NCBI GenBank assembly: GCA_964532485.1
Contig: CAZHKE010000001.1
Location: forward strand, 80,003 to 144,002
From: DATBSK01 sp964532485
GTDB taxonomy: Bacteria > Actinomycetota > Acidimicrobiia > IMCC26256 > PALSA-555
Length of the DNA: 64,000 nucleotides
Direction: 5' to 3'
In this document: positions 34,483 through 42,940 of the stretch, piece by piece
Position numbering within the stretch: the first letter of the stretch is position 1
Layout of the letters: each line of letters begins with the position of its first letter
The notes under the pieces: generated by a model
The model's database searches: none
Seen by the model: only the letters and a program-made list of their open reading frames with translations
What the model was told of the DNA's origin: nothing
Made by a program: the position numbers and the translations under genes

Positions 34483-35456
34483 CGCTCGCGCCCCTGGCCC
34501 GAGAGGTGCGCGCGCATCGCGTCGAAGGCGACGCGCTGGGCGTGCTTGGCGCCATCGAGCGCGGCGTCCATGTTGAAGAACCCGTGGAACATCCCCGGCG
34601 CTCGGTACAGGACGACCGGGACGCCGGCCTCGGCCAGGAGCGCGCCATAGTGCTCGGCCTCGTCGCGCAGCGGGTCCATCTCCGCGGTGACGATGCACGT
34701 GGGGGGCAGACCCTCGAGCGACTCGGCGAGGTGCGGCGACACGTCCGGGTGCTCGCCCGCCTCCTCGTGGGGGAGGTACTGCTCCCGGTACCACTCCATC
34801 TGCGCGGTCGTCAGGAAGTAGCCGGTCGCATTCTCGGTCTTGGACCGGTGCTCGCTGCGTGTCCCCGACGAGTCGATCACCGGGTAGATCAGGAGCTGGA
34901 ACGCCAGGGATGGGCCGCCGCGATCGCGAGCTCGCTGAGCCACGACCGCGGTGAGGTTCCCGCCCGCGCTGTCGCCCGCGACGGTGAGCCGCTCCGGGTC
35001 GATGCCCAGCTCGTCGACGTGCTCGGCCGTCCAGGACAGCGCCGCCCAGGCGTCGTCGGCGGCCGCGGGGTACTTGTGCTCCGGGGCGAGCCGGTAGTCG
35101 ACCGACACGACGACGGCGCCGAGCTCGTTGGCGATCCGGCGGCACGCGTTGTCGTGGCTGTCGAGCCCGCAGATCACCCAGCCCCCACCGTGGAGGTACA
35201 CGACACCCGGCTTCGGGCCGGCGTCGGGCGCCGCGGCTTCGCCGCGCGCGGGGTGGTAGATCCGGACGGGGATGTCGCCCGCGGGTCCGGGGATCGAGCG
35301 GTCCTCGACCGAGCCCATCTCCTCGGTGGGGTCGATCTTCGGCATGGCGTCGGACTGGGCGCGCACCTCGGCCGCGTCCGTGCCGGGCCCGCTGATGCGC
35401 GGGAAGACCGACTCCATCAGCTCGATGATCGGTTCGGCCGCAGGATCCAGGGGCAC
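34479..35456 (-). CDS. HSL-family alpha/beta hydrolase (esterase)
   Basis: About 325 residues from the GTG before PLDPAAEPIIELM; a TAGCCT -10 box 8 nt upstream supports this leaderless start over an in-frame extension that runs through the regulatory palindrome. HGGGWVI (oxyanion hole), GDSAGG (nucleophilic Ser), EMDPLRDEAE (Asp) and GMFHGFF (His) complete the HSL triad. It is a paralogue of the esterase at 3.1 kb. It is the first gene of the minus-strand operon and is divergent from the FadD3-like ligase, sharing one palindromic operator. Confidence 0.82.
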   Translation of the reverse strand: MPLDPAAEPIIELMESVFPRISGPGTDAAEVRAQSDAMPKIDPTEEMGSVEDRSIPGPAGDIPVRIYHPARGEAAAPDAGPKPGVVYLHGGGWVICGLDSHDNACRRIANELGAVVVSVDYRLAPEHKYPAAADDAWAALSWTAEHVDELGIDPERLTVAGDSAGGNLTAVVAQRARDRGGPSLAFQLLIYPVIDSSGTRSEHRSKTENATGYFLTTAQMEWYREQYLPHEEAGEHPDVSPHLAESLEGLPPTCIVTAEMDPLRDEAEHYGALLAEAGVPVVLYRAPGMFHGFFNMDAALDGAKHAQRVAFDAMRAHLSGQGRER

Positions 35457-35478
35457 GGCGCGGGAGGCTAGCGGGGCA

Positions 35479-35495
35479 CCTGACGGGGCGTCAGG
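35479..35495. promoter_or_regulatory. Operator candidate CCTGACG-ggg-CGTCAGG
   Basis: A perfect 7+3+7 palindrome between the divergent esterase and FadD3-like ligase genes. It is 8 bp from the esterase -10 box (35465-35470) and 16 bp from the ligase -10 box (TAGCCT, 35512-35517), so one bound protein could control both promoters. Confidence 0.65.
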
Positions 35496-35524
35496 AGTCA
35501 GTGGGCCTCGGTAGCCTCCCGGCC

Positions 35525-37117
35525 GTGGGCTCCGATCTTGCCGGGCTGACGATCCCGGGTCTCGTGCGGCGTGGGGCACGCGAGTTCGGCGACCGCGAGG
35601 CGCTGGTCGACGAGGACGGCGCGGTCCGCCTCGACTTCGGGGGCCTCGAGGAGGCCATGGTCGCCTCCACGCGGGCCGCGATCGCTGCCGGGCTCCAACC
35701 CGGCGACCGCGCCTCGATCTGGGCGCCCAACATGCACCAGTGGATCCGAGCCGCGCTCGGCATCCTCGGTGCGGGTGGAGTGCTGGTACCGCTCAACACC
35801 CGCTTCAAGGGTGCCGAGGCCGCGTACGTCCTCGGCAAGTCGCGCGCTCGCATGCTGTTCACCGTCACCGACTTCCTCGACACCGACTACGTCGCGATGC
35901 TGCGGGCGGCCGAAGCCGATCTCCCCGGCCTCGAGCAGATCGTCGTGCTGCGCGGCGACGCTCCCGAGGGGACGATCGGCTGGGACGACCACGTGGCCGG
36001 CGGCGAGACCGTGTCGGAGCCCGACGCGAGCGCGCGCATCGAGGCGGTGAGCCCGGACACGCTGTCCGACCTGATCTTCACGTCGGGCACGACCGGCAGT
36101 CCCAAGGGCGTCATGGTCACGCACGGCCAGTCGGTGCGCGTCTACGAGGCCTGGACCGACGTCATCGGTCTGCGCGAGGGCGACCGCTACCTCATCGTCA
36201 ACCCGTTCTTCCACGCCTTCGGGTACAAGGCCGGGTGGATGTCGTGCATCCTGCGCGGCGCCACGATCGTGCCGTTCGCGGTGTTCGACGTGCCGAGCGT
36301 GCTCGAGATGGTGGCCACGGAGCGCATCACGGTGCTGCCCGGGCCGCCGACGCTGCTCCAGGGCATCCTCGACTTCCCCGACCGCGACCGCTACGACCTC
36401 TCGTCCCTTCGGCTCACGGTGACCGGCGCCGCGGCCGTCCCCGTGACGCTCGTCGAGCGCCTGCGCGACGAGATGACGTTCGAGACGATCATCACCGGAT
36501 ACGGGCTCACCGAGTCGACCGGCACCACCGCGATGTGCCGCCACGACGACGATCCCGAGACGATCGCGCAGTGGTCGGGCCGGGCCATCCCCGACACCGA
36601 GCTGCGCGTCGTCGACGACGACGGCGCCGAGGTGCCGCGTGGCGAGCCGGGGGAGGTCGTGACCCGCGGCTACCACGTGATGCAGGGCTACTTCGACGAG
36701 CCCGAGGAGACAGCCGCGACGATCGACGCGGACGGGTGGTTGCACACCGGCGACATCGGCGTGATGGACGAGCGCGGCTACGTGCGCATCACGGACCGCA
36801 AGAAGGACATGTTCATCGTCGGGGGCTTCAACGCCTACCCGGCCGAGATCGAGAGCCTCCTGCTCGGCAACGACCAGCTCAGCCAGGCCGCGGTCGTCGG
36901 CGTCCCCGACGACCGCATGGGCGAGGTCGGCGTCGCGTTCGTCGTGCCCCGCCCCGGCGCCACCGTCGACCCCGCCGACGTCGTCGCCTGGGCACGCGAG
37001 CACATGGCCAACTACAAGGTGCCCCGCCTGGTCGAGGTCGTCGACGAGCTGCCCCTCAACGCCAGTGGCAAGGTGCTCAAGTACGAGCTGCGCGAGCGGG
37101 CGGCTGCGCTCAGCTGA
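35525..37117 (+). CDS. fadD3: FadD3-like acyl-CoA synthetase
   Basis: A 530-residue AMP-forming ligase from a GTG placed 7 nt after TAGCCT (leaderless). P-loop TSGTTGSPKG is at 186-195. NPFFHAFGYKAG, ITVLPGPPTLLQG and GYGLTES agree with mycobacterial FadD3, which activates HIP, the steroid ring C/D propanoate intermediate; the C-terminal Lys in NASGKVLK is the adenylation lysine. The last codons and stop begin a 54-bp segment identical to part of the binding-protein gene at 38.2 kb. The FadD3 assignment is from memory; another medium-chain or cyclic acid ligase is possible. Confidence 0.78.
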   Translation: MGSDLAGLTIPGLVRRGAREFGDREALVDEDGAVRLDFGGLEEAMVASTRAAIAAGLQPGDRASIWAPNMHQWIRAALGILGAGGVLVPLNTRFKGAEAAYVLGKSRARMLFTVTDFLDTDYVAMLRAAEADLPGLEQIVVLRGDAPEGTIGWDDHVAGGETVSEPDASARIEAVSPDTLSDLIFTSGTTGSPKGVMVTHGQSVRVYEAWTDVIGLREGDRYLIVNPFFHAFGYKAGWMSCILRGATIVPFAVFDVPSVLEMVATERITVLPGPPTLLQGILDFPDRDRYDLSSLRLTVTGAAAVPVTLVERLRDEMTFETIITGYGLTESTGTTAMCRHDDDPETIAQWSGRAIPDTELRVVDDDGAEVPRGEPGEVVTRGYHVMQGYFDEPEETAATIDADGWLHTGDIGVMDERGYVRITDRKKDMFIVGGFNAYPAEIESLLLGNDQLSQAAVVGVPDDRMGEVGVAFVVPRPGATVDPADVVAWAREHMANYKVPRLVEVVDELPLNASGKVLKYELRERAAALS

Positions 37118-37164
37118 CCGTGATCTGGGTCGAGGGGTCGCCGTCGCGGGGCGTGCCGTCGGCG
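37111..37164. repeat. 54-bp direct repeat, copy A
   Basis: Identical over 54 bp to 38195-38248. Copy B is the 3' coding end (minus strand) of the orphan substrate-binding protein (PRDGDPSTQITVSW), whereas copy A overlaps the last codons and stop of the FadD3-like gene and then becomes non-coding. Copy A looks like the leftover 3' end of a duplicated binding-protein gene. Confidence 0.85.
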
Positions 37165-37234
37165 CGGCTAGGTTCGCGCGGAACCAGCGGTGCGGAGCCG
37201 CGGCGGCCTCGGTCGCCGCGAGCAGGGAGCGGAC

Positions 37235-38143
37235 ATGTCGTCACGGTTTCGGACGAGCCTCGCGGCCGGCGCGATCGCCGCGCTCGCGATCGGCCTGAGC
37301 GCGGTGCCCGGAAGTGCTGGCCTGGAAGCTCCACCGCCGCCCCCGCCACCACCACCCCCCCCGCCGACCGTCGTGGCGGTCAGTGGTCACGCCACCGGCA
37401 TGTTCGCCGAGACCCAGGATCAGACGAACGGCGCCGACCTGGGGGCACTGCTCGAGGCGATCCAGGCGGGTGACGCGGCCGCGATCGACGCCGCGCTCGC
37501 CGACGCCGGGATCACCGGGGACGGCGTGGACGCCCAGGTCGTGCAGACCTCCACCGCGGGCCCGGCCCCGACCGTGACGCTGCCGCCCGAGGGCGGCGGG
37601 CCCTTCACCGACTCGCTGGCCTCGCTGGCGCTCTCGGGACTCAACACCGATCCCGTGGCCGGCGCCCTCGACGTGAGCACGGCGGGCGCGTTGGGCCGAA
37701 CGGGGTACGCGGCGAGCACGGCGAGCATCGCCGACGTCAACCCCGACCGGTTGGAGGACCTCCTCCTCGTGGCGGAGCTCGTCGAGGTGGACTGTCGGTC
37801 CGATCTGCCCGGCGGGCCTGTCGGCTCGACGCGTGTGGTCGAAGGCGAGACGTTCGAGGGGCCGATCCCCGAGCTGCCCGATCCCAACAGCGTGCTGGTC
37901 GACTTCGACGAGTCGATCCCGGTGGGCGGTGGCGAGATCCACCAGGTGGCCCGGATCGTGGCGAACGAGCAGACCGTCGGCGCCAACGACATCACCGTCG
38001 TCGGTCTCCGGGCCGAGCTCCTGATCGAGTTCATCCCGGCGGACGGGCCGACGCAGTTCGGCAGCTCGCTGGACATGGTCGTGGGCGAGGTCTCGTGCGG
38101 CATCGTTCCAGGCGCCGAGCTGGCCCCCACCTTCACCGGCTGA
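37235..38143 (+). CDS. Secreted protein with poly-Pro linker, choice-of-anchor-like
   Basis: A 302-residue exported protein; ATG after GGGAGCGG. The signal peptide (TSLAAGAIAALAIGLSAVPGSAG) is followed at once by twelve consecutive prolines and a beta-rich domain starting VVAVSGHATGMFAETQDQ with two Cys residues (VDCRSDL and VSCGIVPG). Repeated small-residue segments and an Asp/Glu-rich surface resemble extracellular choice-of-anchor domains of actinobacteria. Function unknown; no sorting signal is seen. The gene sits between two 54-bp direct repeats, so it may have been inserted or relocated. Confidence 0.72.
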   Translation: MSSRFRTSLAAGAIAALAIGLSAVPGSAGLEAPPPPPPPPPPPPTVVAVSGHATGMFAETQDQTNGADLGALLEAIQAGDAAAIDAALADAGITGDGVDAQVVQTSTAGPAPTVTLPPEGGGPFTDSLASLALSGLNTDPVAGALDVSTAGALGRTGYAASTASIADVNPDRLEDLLLVAELVEVDCRSDLPGGPVGSTRVVEGETFEGPIPELPDPNSVLVDFDESIPVGGGEIHQVARIVANEQTVGANDITVVGLRAELLIEFIPADGPTQFGSSLDMVVGEVSCGIVPGAELAPTFTG

Positions 38144-38181
38144 CGCCGGGTGTGCTCGGCACGCGCTTCAGGCGATCGTGA

Positions 38182-39471
38182 TCAGGCGCTTGACCAGCTG
38201 ACCGTGATCTGGGTCGAGGGGTCGCCGTCGCGGGGCGTGCCGTCGGCGTCGTAGCTCCAGGGCTGGTACACGCCCTCGGTGGGCTCGAACCTGCCGAAGT
38301 GGTCGAACGTCGACGACGCGCCGCGCCAGTGGATCGTCTCGCCGGCCACGAGCAGGTCGCGACACGCCGCGAACGTGTTGCAGTCGTTCGCGCCCTTCAG
38401 GTTCGATGCGAACACCTTCGCCATGCGCTTCGGGTCGTCGGACTTCGCCGTGACCGCGGCGAGCGCGGTCAGGATCGTGCAGTCGTAGGAGTGCGCCGAG
38501 AACACCGGGTCGATGCCCGCGACCGCGAGCGCGTCGTGGAACGGGCTCGTGATGCCGGCCGGCGCAGCAGCAGGTGCGGTGCCCGAGAGCCCTGCGACCA
38601 CGACCGGGTTCTGCGGGTCGACGAGCTCGGCGAAGCGCGCCGAGTACAGCGCGTCGCTGCCGTAGGTCGCCAGCTCCTGGGGCCCGGCGCCCTCGCCGAC
38701 CAGCGCCCGGACCACCGCGGCGCCGTCGTCGAGCTGCCCGATGACCGCGACGGCCTGCGGCGTCGCGTCGAGTGCCTGCTGCACCTCCGCGGTCAGGTCG
38801 GTGCTGTCGGGGTCGTACCGCACCACGACGGGGACCTTGGCGCCGCCCTCGCGCAGCGACCGCACGAGCGAGCCGGCGAGCGAGCTGCCGAAGCGATCGT
38901 CCCGAGCGACGACCGCGACCCGGCGGTGGCCCGCGGCCAGGATCTGCTCGGCGAGCGCCCGGCCCTGCAGGCGATCGGGCGGTGCGGTGCGGAAGTACAG
39001 CCCACCCGAGCGGCGCGGCCCTTGCTTGGTCAGCGCCTCGGCGCTGTTGGTCCCCGAGCACACGAGCGCGCGGTCCTTGGTGGTGTCGAGGATCGCGAGC
39101 GCGGTGCTCGAGGACGCCGGGCCGACGATCGCGTCGGCTCCGTTCTCGAGCATCATCGCGACGGTCTGGCGGGCGGTGCCGGCGTCGGTCCCCTCGTCAC
39201 CGGGGGCGAACAGGGCCGGCTGCCCGTTCACGCCGCCGGCCGAGTTGATCTCCTCGACGGCGAGCTGTACCGGCACCCGCAGCGAGTCCAGGATCGGGGC
39301 GAGCTCGCCGGTCTCGGGTGCAAGGTGGCCGATCACGAGCGCGCCGTCGGCGTTGCCCCGGGTGGGTCCGGCGCTCGCAGGGAGCGCGCCCGAGAGGAGC
39401 AGCGCCGACGCCCCGCACACAGCGGCGAGGGTCGCCACCGCGACCAGACGCCGCGGCGGGCTGCGGTGCAT
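38182..39471 (-). CDS. Orphan branched-chain-type ABC substrate-binding protein
   Basis: About 429 residues from ATG-HRSPPRRLVAVA; a GTG 14 codons upstream (before SHPRGH), 13 nt after a TAGGGT box, is an alternative. The signal peptide LVAVATLAAVCGASALLLSGALPASA precedes a periplasmic-binding fold: GALVIGHLAPETGELAPILDSLRV, EINSAGGVNGQPALF and VGPASSSTALAILD. No permease is adjacent, so it may serve the fused Liv importer at 20-26 kb or a distant one. It is not a close copy of the two tandem binding proteins. Its 3' end carries the 54-bp repeat copy B. Confidence 0.82.
   Translation of the reverse strand: MHRSPPRRLVAVATLAAVCGASALLLSGALPASAGPTRGNADGALVIGHLAPETGELAPILDSLRVPVQLAVEEINSAGGVNGQPALFAPGDEGTDAGTARQTVAMMLENGADAIVGPASSSTALAILDTTKDRALVCSGTNSAEALTKQGPRRSGGLYFRTAPPDRLQGRALAEQILAAGHRRVAVVARDDRFGSSLAGSLVRSLREGGAKVPVVVRYDPDSTDLTAEVQQALDATPQAVAVIGQLDDGAAVVRALVGEGAGPQELATYGSDALYSARFAELVDPQNPVVVAGLSGTAPAAAPAGITSPFHDALAVAGIDPVFSAHSYDCTILTALAAVTAKSDDPKRMAKVFASNLKGANDCNTFAACRDLLVAGETIHWRGASSTFDHFGRFEPTEGVYQPWSYDADGTPRDGDPSTQITVSWSSA
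38195..38248. repeat. 54-bp direct repeat, copy B
   Basis: Lies inside the 3' coding end of the orphan binding-protein gene and is identical to 37111-37164. The two copies flank the secreted poly-Pro protein gene at 1,084 bp spacing. Confidence 0.85.
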
Positions 39472-39584
39472 GATCACGTGACCCCTCGGGTGCGACACGA
39501 CGGCGCCGACGACCCTACCGGTCGGCAGCCGCGGCATCTCCTCGGGCTTGTCGGGGCCCGTTCGCGGCATGGGAGACTCGTCGC

Positions 39585-41318
39585 ATGCTCGATCTGCTGA
39601 TCCGGGGCGCGAACGTCGTCGACGGCACGGGCGCTCCGGCGCGGCGGCGAGACGTGGGCGTACGGGACGGTCGGGTCGTCGTCGTCGGGGAGACCGACGA
39701 GGCCGCGACGACCGAGATCGACGCCGACGGGCTCGTCCTCACGCCGGGGTTCGTCGACCCCCACACCCACTACGACGCGCAGCTGTTCTGGGACCCGGGC
39801 GCGCTCTCGTCGAGCCTGCACGGTGTCACCAGCGTCGTGGGCGGCAACTGCGGGTTCACGCTCGCGCCCCTCACCGATGACGACGGCGCCGACTACCTGC
39901 GCCGCATGATGGTGAAGGTCGAGGGCATGCCTCTCGCCGCACTCGAGCAGGGCGTGCCCTGGAGCTGGCAGACCTTCCCGCAGTACCTCGACGCGCTCGA
40001 GGGCAACATCGGCGTGAACGCCGCGTTCCTCGTCGGCCACTGCGCGCTCCGCCGTGCGGTGATGGGGCCGGCGGCGACAGGTCACGAGGCATCCGGAGAG
40101 CAGATCGAGGCGATGACCCGGCTGCTCCACGACGCGCTCGGCGCCGGCGGGCTGGGCTTCTCGACGACCCTGTCGTTCACGCACTCCGACGGCGAGGGCG
40201 AGCCGGTGCCGTCGCGCTGGGCGTCGCGCGACGAGGTGCTCGCGCTGTGCGGCGCCGTGCGCGACCACGAGGGCACGACCCTCGAGTACGTGACCGACGG
40301 GTGCCTGCGCGGGTTCCGGCCCGACGAGGTCGAGCTGATGGGCGACATGACGCTCGCGGCGCGACGCCCGCTCAACTGGAACGTGCTGACGATCGACTCG
40401 AAGGAGCCGGAGCGCTACCGCGAGCAGCTCGCGGCCAACGAGGCGGCGGCGGCGCGGGGTGGGCGGTCGGTCGCGCTGACGATGCCCGTGCTCGTCGAGA
40501 TGAACATGAGCTTCCTCAGCTACTGCGCGCTGTTCATGCTGCCCGACTGGTCGGAGGTCATGAGCCTGCCCGTGCCGGAGCGCATGGCGAAGCTGCGCGA
40601 CCCGATCGTCCGCGAGCACATGGTCGAGCGCGCCGCGTCGCCCGACGCGGGAGTCTTCGCGCGCCTCACCGACTGGGGTCGCTACATGGTCGGTGACACG
40701 TTCTCGGAGGCCAACGAGGGCTTGAAGAACCGGCGCATCGAGGATCTCGCGAAGGAGCGCGGCCGGGCGCCCTTCGACACGCTCGTCGACGTCGTGCTCG
40801 AGGACGACCTGCGCACGATCCTGTGGCCGCTCCCGTCCGACAGCGACCCGGCGTCGTGGGAGCTGCGCAAGGAGGCGTGGGCGCGCGACGACGTGATGCT
40901 CGGCGGGTCCGATGCCGGCGCGCACCTCGACCGCATGTGCGGAGCGCCCTACACCACGCGGTTCTTGGCCGACTGCCTGCGGGGCCGGCAGCTCGTGCCG
41001 CTCGAGCGGGCGGTGCAGATGATCACGCAGGCGCCGGCCTCGTTGTTCGGGCTGCGCGACCGCGGGGTGGTCGCCGCGGGCGCCCACGCCGATCTCGTGC
41101 TGCTCGACCCCGACGCCGTCGACATGGAGGACGTGAGCCTCGTCAACGACCTGCCCGGCGGCACGGCGCGGCTGTTCGCCGCCGCGCGGGGCATCTCGCG
41201 CGTCTTCGTGAACGGGCGAGAGATCGTCCGCGACGGTGACGCCACCGGCGACCTCCCGGGCACCGTCCTGCGATCGGGACGGGACACGAGCACCGTCGGG
41301 ATCCCCGCCGGCGCCTGA
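39585..41318 (+). CDS. N-acyl-D-amino-acid deacylase-like amidohydrolase
   Basis: A 577-residue amidohydrolase of the D-aminoacylase type. It begins MLDLLIRGANVVDGTGAP, with metal motif FVDPHTHYDAQLFW, a conserved GGNCGFTLAPL loop (Cys metal ligand in D-aminoacylase), a His in HEGTTLEYV and the late Asp in LGGSDAGAHLDRM. Expected reaction: hydrolysis of an N-acyl or cyclic amide. It shares its overall plan with the protein encoded at 47.2-48.9 kb on the other strand. Divergent from the binding-protein gene with a 113-bp gap. Confidence 0.82.
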   Translation: MLDLLIRGANVVDGTGAPARRRDVGVRDGRVVVVGETDEAATTEIDADGLVLTPGFVDPHTHYDAQLFWDPGALSSSLHGVTSVVGGNCGFTLAPLTDDDGADYLRRMMVKVEGMPLAALEQGVPWSWQTFPQYLDALEGNIGVNAAFLVGHCALRRAVMGPAATGHEASGEQIEAMTRLLHDALGAGGLGFSTTLSFTHSDGEGEPVPSRWASRDEVLALCGAVRDHEGTTLEYVTDGCLRGFRPDEVELMGDMTLAARRPLNWNVLTIDSKEPERYREQLAANEAAAARGGRSVALTMPVLVEMNMSFLSYCALFMLPDWSEVMSLPVPERMAKLRDPIVREHMVERAASPDAGVFARLTDWGRYMVGDTFSEANEGLKNRRIEDLAKERGRAPFDTLVDVVLEDDLRTILWPLPSDSDPASWELRKEAWARDDVMLGGSDAGAHLDRMCGAPYTTRFLADCLRGRQLVPLERAVQMITQAPASLFGLRDRGVVAAGAHADLVLLDPDAVDMEDVSLVNDLPGGTARLFAAARGISRVFVNGREIVRDGDATGDLPGTVLRSGRDTSTVGIPAGA

Positions 41319-41400
41319 GCGAAGGGCGAGCGAACGGCGACAGGGCGTGCATCCTCGCCTGCAGAGAGCGAGCCGATCGTGAGGTACGTTCCCGTCTCGC

Positions 41401-42873
41401 ATGCCCACACTGACGGGAACCCCCTATCGCAACCTGATCGGCGGCTCGTGGGTCGACGGGGGCGCCGGCGCCTACGGCATCGTGAACCCGGCCACCGAGA
41501 CGGTCATCGACGAGGCGCCCGAGTCGTCGGTCGCAGACGCCGAGGCCGCGGCGCGAGCGGCGAGGGACGCGCTCCCGGCGTGGAAGCGCACGTCGCCCGA
41601 GGAGCGGGCGAACCTGCTCTCGCAGCTCGCGGTCGAGGTGCGCGCGCGCAACGACGCGCTGCTGCCGCTGATCATGGCCGAGACGGGCGCGACGCTGAAG
41701 GTGGGGTCGTCGCTCCAGGTTCCGCAAGCCGTCGCGCGGTTCGAGCGCTACGCGAAGGGAGCGCTGCAAGACATCAGCGAGGCACTGCCGCCGTCGATCA
41801 TGCCCACGACGCCCCTCGCGGCCGGCGGCGTGATCGGTGGGCAGGTGCTCCGTCAGCCGGTCGGTGTCGTGGCGTGCATCTCGCCGTACAACTTCCCGCT
41901 CGTCAACATGGCGGGGAAGGTCGGGCCGGCGCTGGCAACCGGCAACACGATCGTGATGAAGCCCGCGCCCCAGGACCCGCTCGCGATCATCGAGTTCGCG
42001 CAGATCTGCGAGTCGGTCGGCTTCCCGCCGGGCGTCGTCAACGTCATCACCGGGTCGGCGCCGGAGGTGGGGGAGGTACTCGTCCGGTCGAAGGACGTCG
42101 ACATGATCTCGTTCACGGGATCGACGGCCGTGGGCGCGCGCATCTTCGAGGCGGGCGGCGCGACGATGAAGCGGCTGCTGCTCGAGCTGGGCGGCAAGGG
42201 CGCGTGCATCGTGTGCGAGGACGCCGACATCGGGAAGGCCGTCGCCGGCCTGGCCAGCGTGTGGGGCTTCCACTCGGGGCAGATCTGCACCGCGCCGACG
42301 CGGGCGATCGTGCACCGCAAGGTCTACGACGCGCTGATCGGTGCGCTGCAGGGCGCGGCACCCACGCTGAAGCTCGGGCCCCCCGAAGCCGAGGACACCG
42401 TCGTCGGGCCGGTCATCTCGGGTCAGCATCGCGACCGCATCGCCGGATACGTCCAGTCCGGCGCCGACGAAGGGGCCGAGCTCCTCGTCGACGGGCGCGA
42501 CCCTGACGGCATCGACACGGGCTTCTACGTCGGACCGACGCTGCTCGCGAGCTGCACCAACGACATGACCGCGGTGCGCGAGGAGATCTTCGGCCCGGTC
42601 ATCGTGGTCGTGCCCTACGACGACGACGACGAGGCGATCGCGATCGCCAACGATTCTGACTACGGGCTCTACGACTACGTCTTCTCCGAGGACACCGCGA
42701 AGGCGTACGGCATCGGCCAGCAGCTCGAGTGCGGGCACGTCGGCATCAACACCGCCCAGCGCAACCACGAGGCCCCGTTCGGCGGCTTCAAGATGAGCGG
42801 CGTCGGCCGCGACGGCGGCGACTACGGCCTCTATGCCTACACCGAGATCCAGAGCATCATCTGGCCCGGGTGA
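41401..42873 (+). CDS. NAD(P)-dependent aldehyde dehydrogenase
   Basis: A 490-residue ALDH. CISPYNFPLVNMAGKVGPALATGN and KPAPQDP form the coenzyme site, FTGSTAVG is the Rossmann loop, LELGGKGACIV has the general-base Glu, and the nucleophile is Cys296 in HSGQICTAPT. The C-terminal GGFKMSGVGRDGG is typical. A TACGTT -10 box lies 10 nt upstream of the ATG (leaderless candidate). It is followed by a 38-bp inverted-repeat element and a zinc alcohol dehydrogenase, so an alcohol-aldehyde-acid sequence is likely. Confidence 0.9.
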   Translation: MPTLTGTPYRNLIGGSWVDGGAGAYGIVNPATETVIDEAPESSVADAEAAARAARDALPAWKRTSPEERANLLSQLAVEVRARNDALLPLIMAETGATLKVGSSLQVPQAVARFERYAKGALQDISEALPPSIMPTTPLAAGGVIGGQVLRQPVGVVACISPYNFPLVNMAGKVGPALATGNTIVMKPAPQDPLAIIEFAQICESVGFPPGVVNVITGSAPEVGEVLVRSKDVDMISFTGSTAVGARIFEAGGATMKRLLLELGGKGACIVCEDADIGKAVAGLASVWGFHSGQICTAPTRAIVHRKVYDALIGALQGAAPTLKLGPPEAEDTVVGPVISGQHRDRIAGYVQSGADEGAELLVDGRDPDGIDTGFYVGPTLLASCTNDMTAVREEIFGPVIVVVPYDDDDEAIAIANDSDYGLYDYVFSEDTAKAYGIGQQLECGHVGINTAQRNHEAPFGGFKMSGVGRDGGDYGLYAYTEIQSIIWPG

Positions 42874-42886
42874 CCCGCTCTTTGGT

Positions 42887-42924
42887 TGCGTCCGTCACCC
42901 GCGCATTCCGGGGTGAGAGACGCA
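42887..42924. repeat. 38-bp inverted-repeat element (REP-like family, copy 3)
   Basis: Outer stem TGCGTC/GACGCA and inner stem TCACCC/GGGTGA with a GCGCATTCCG loop. Located between the aldehyde dehydrogenase stop and the alcohol dehydrogenase ribosome-binding site. With the preceding GGT it is about 90% identical to copy 5 near 63.4 kb. Confidence 0.75.
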
Positions 42925-42940
42925 GGTCGGGAGGAACTGC

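Noticed and set aside
37111..38248. Direct repeats as ends of a mobile element or integron cassette
   Set aside because: No transposase or integrase lies between them, and one copy is clearly coding sequence of a neighbouring gene.
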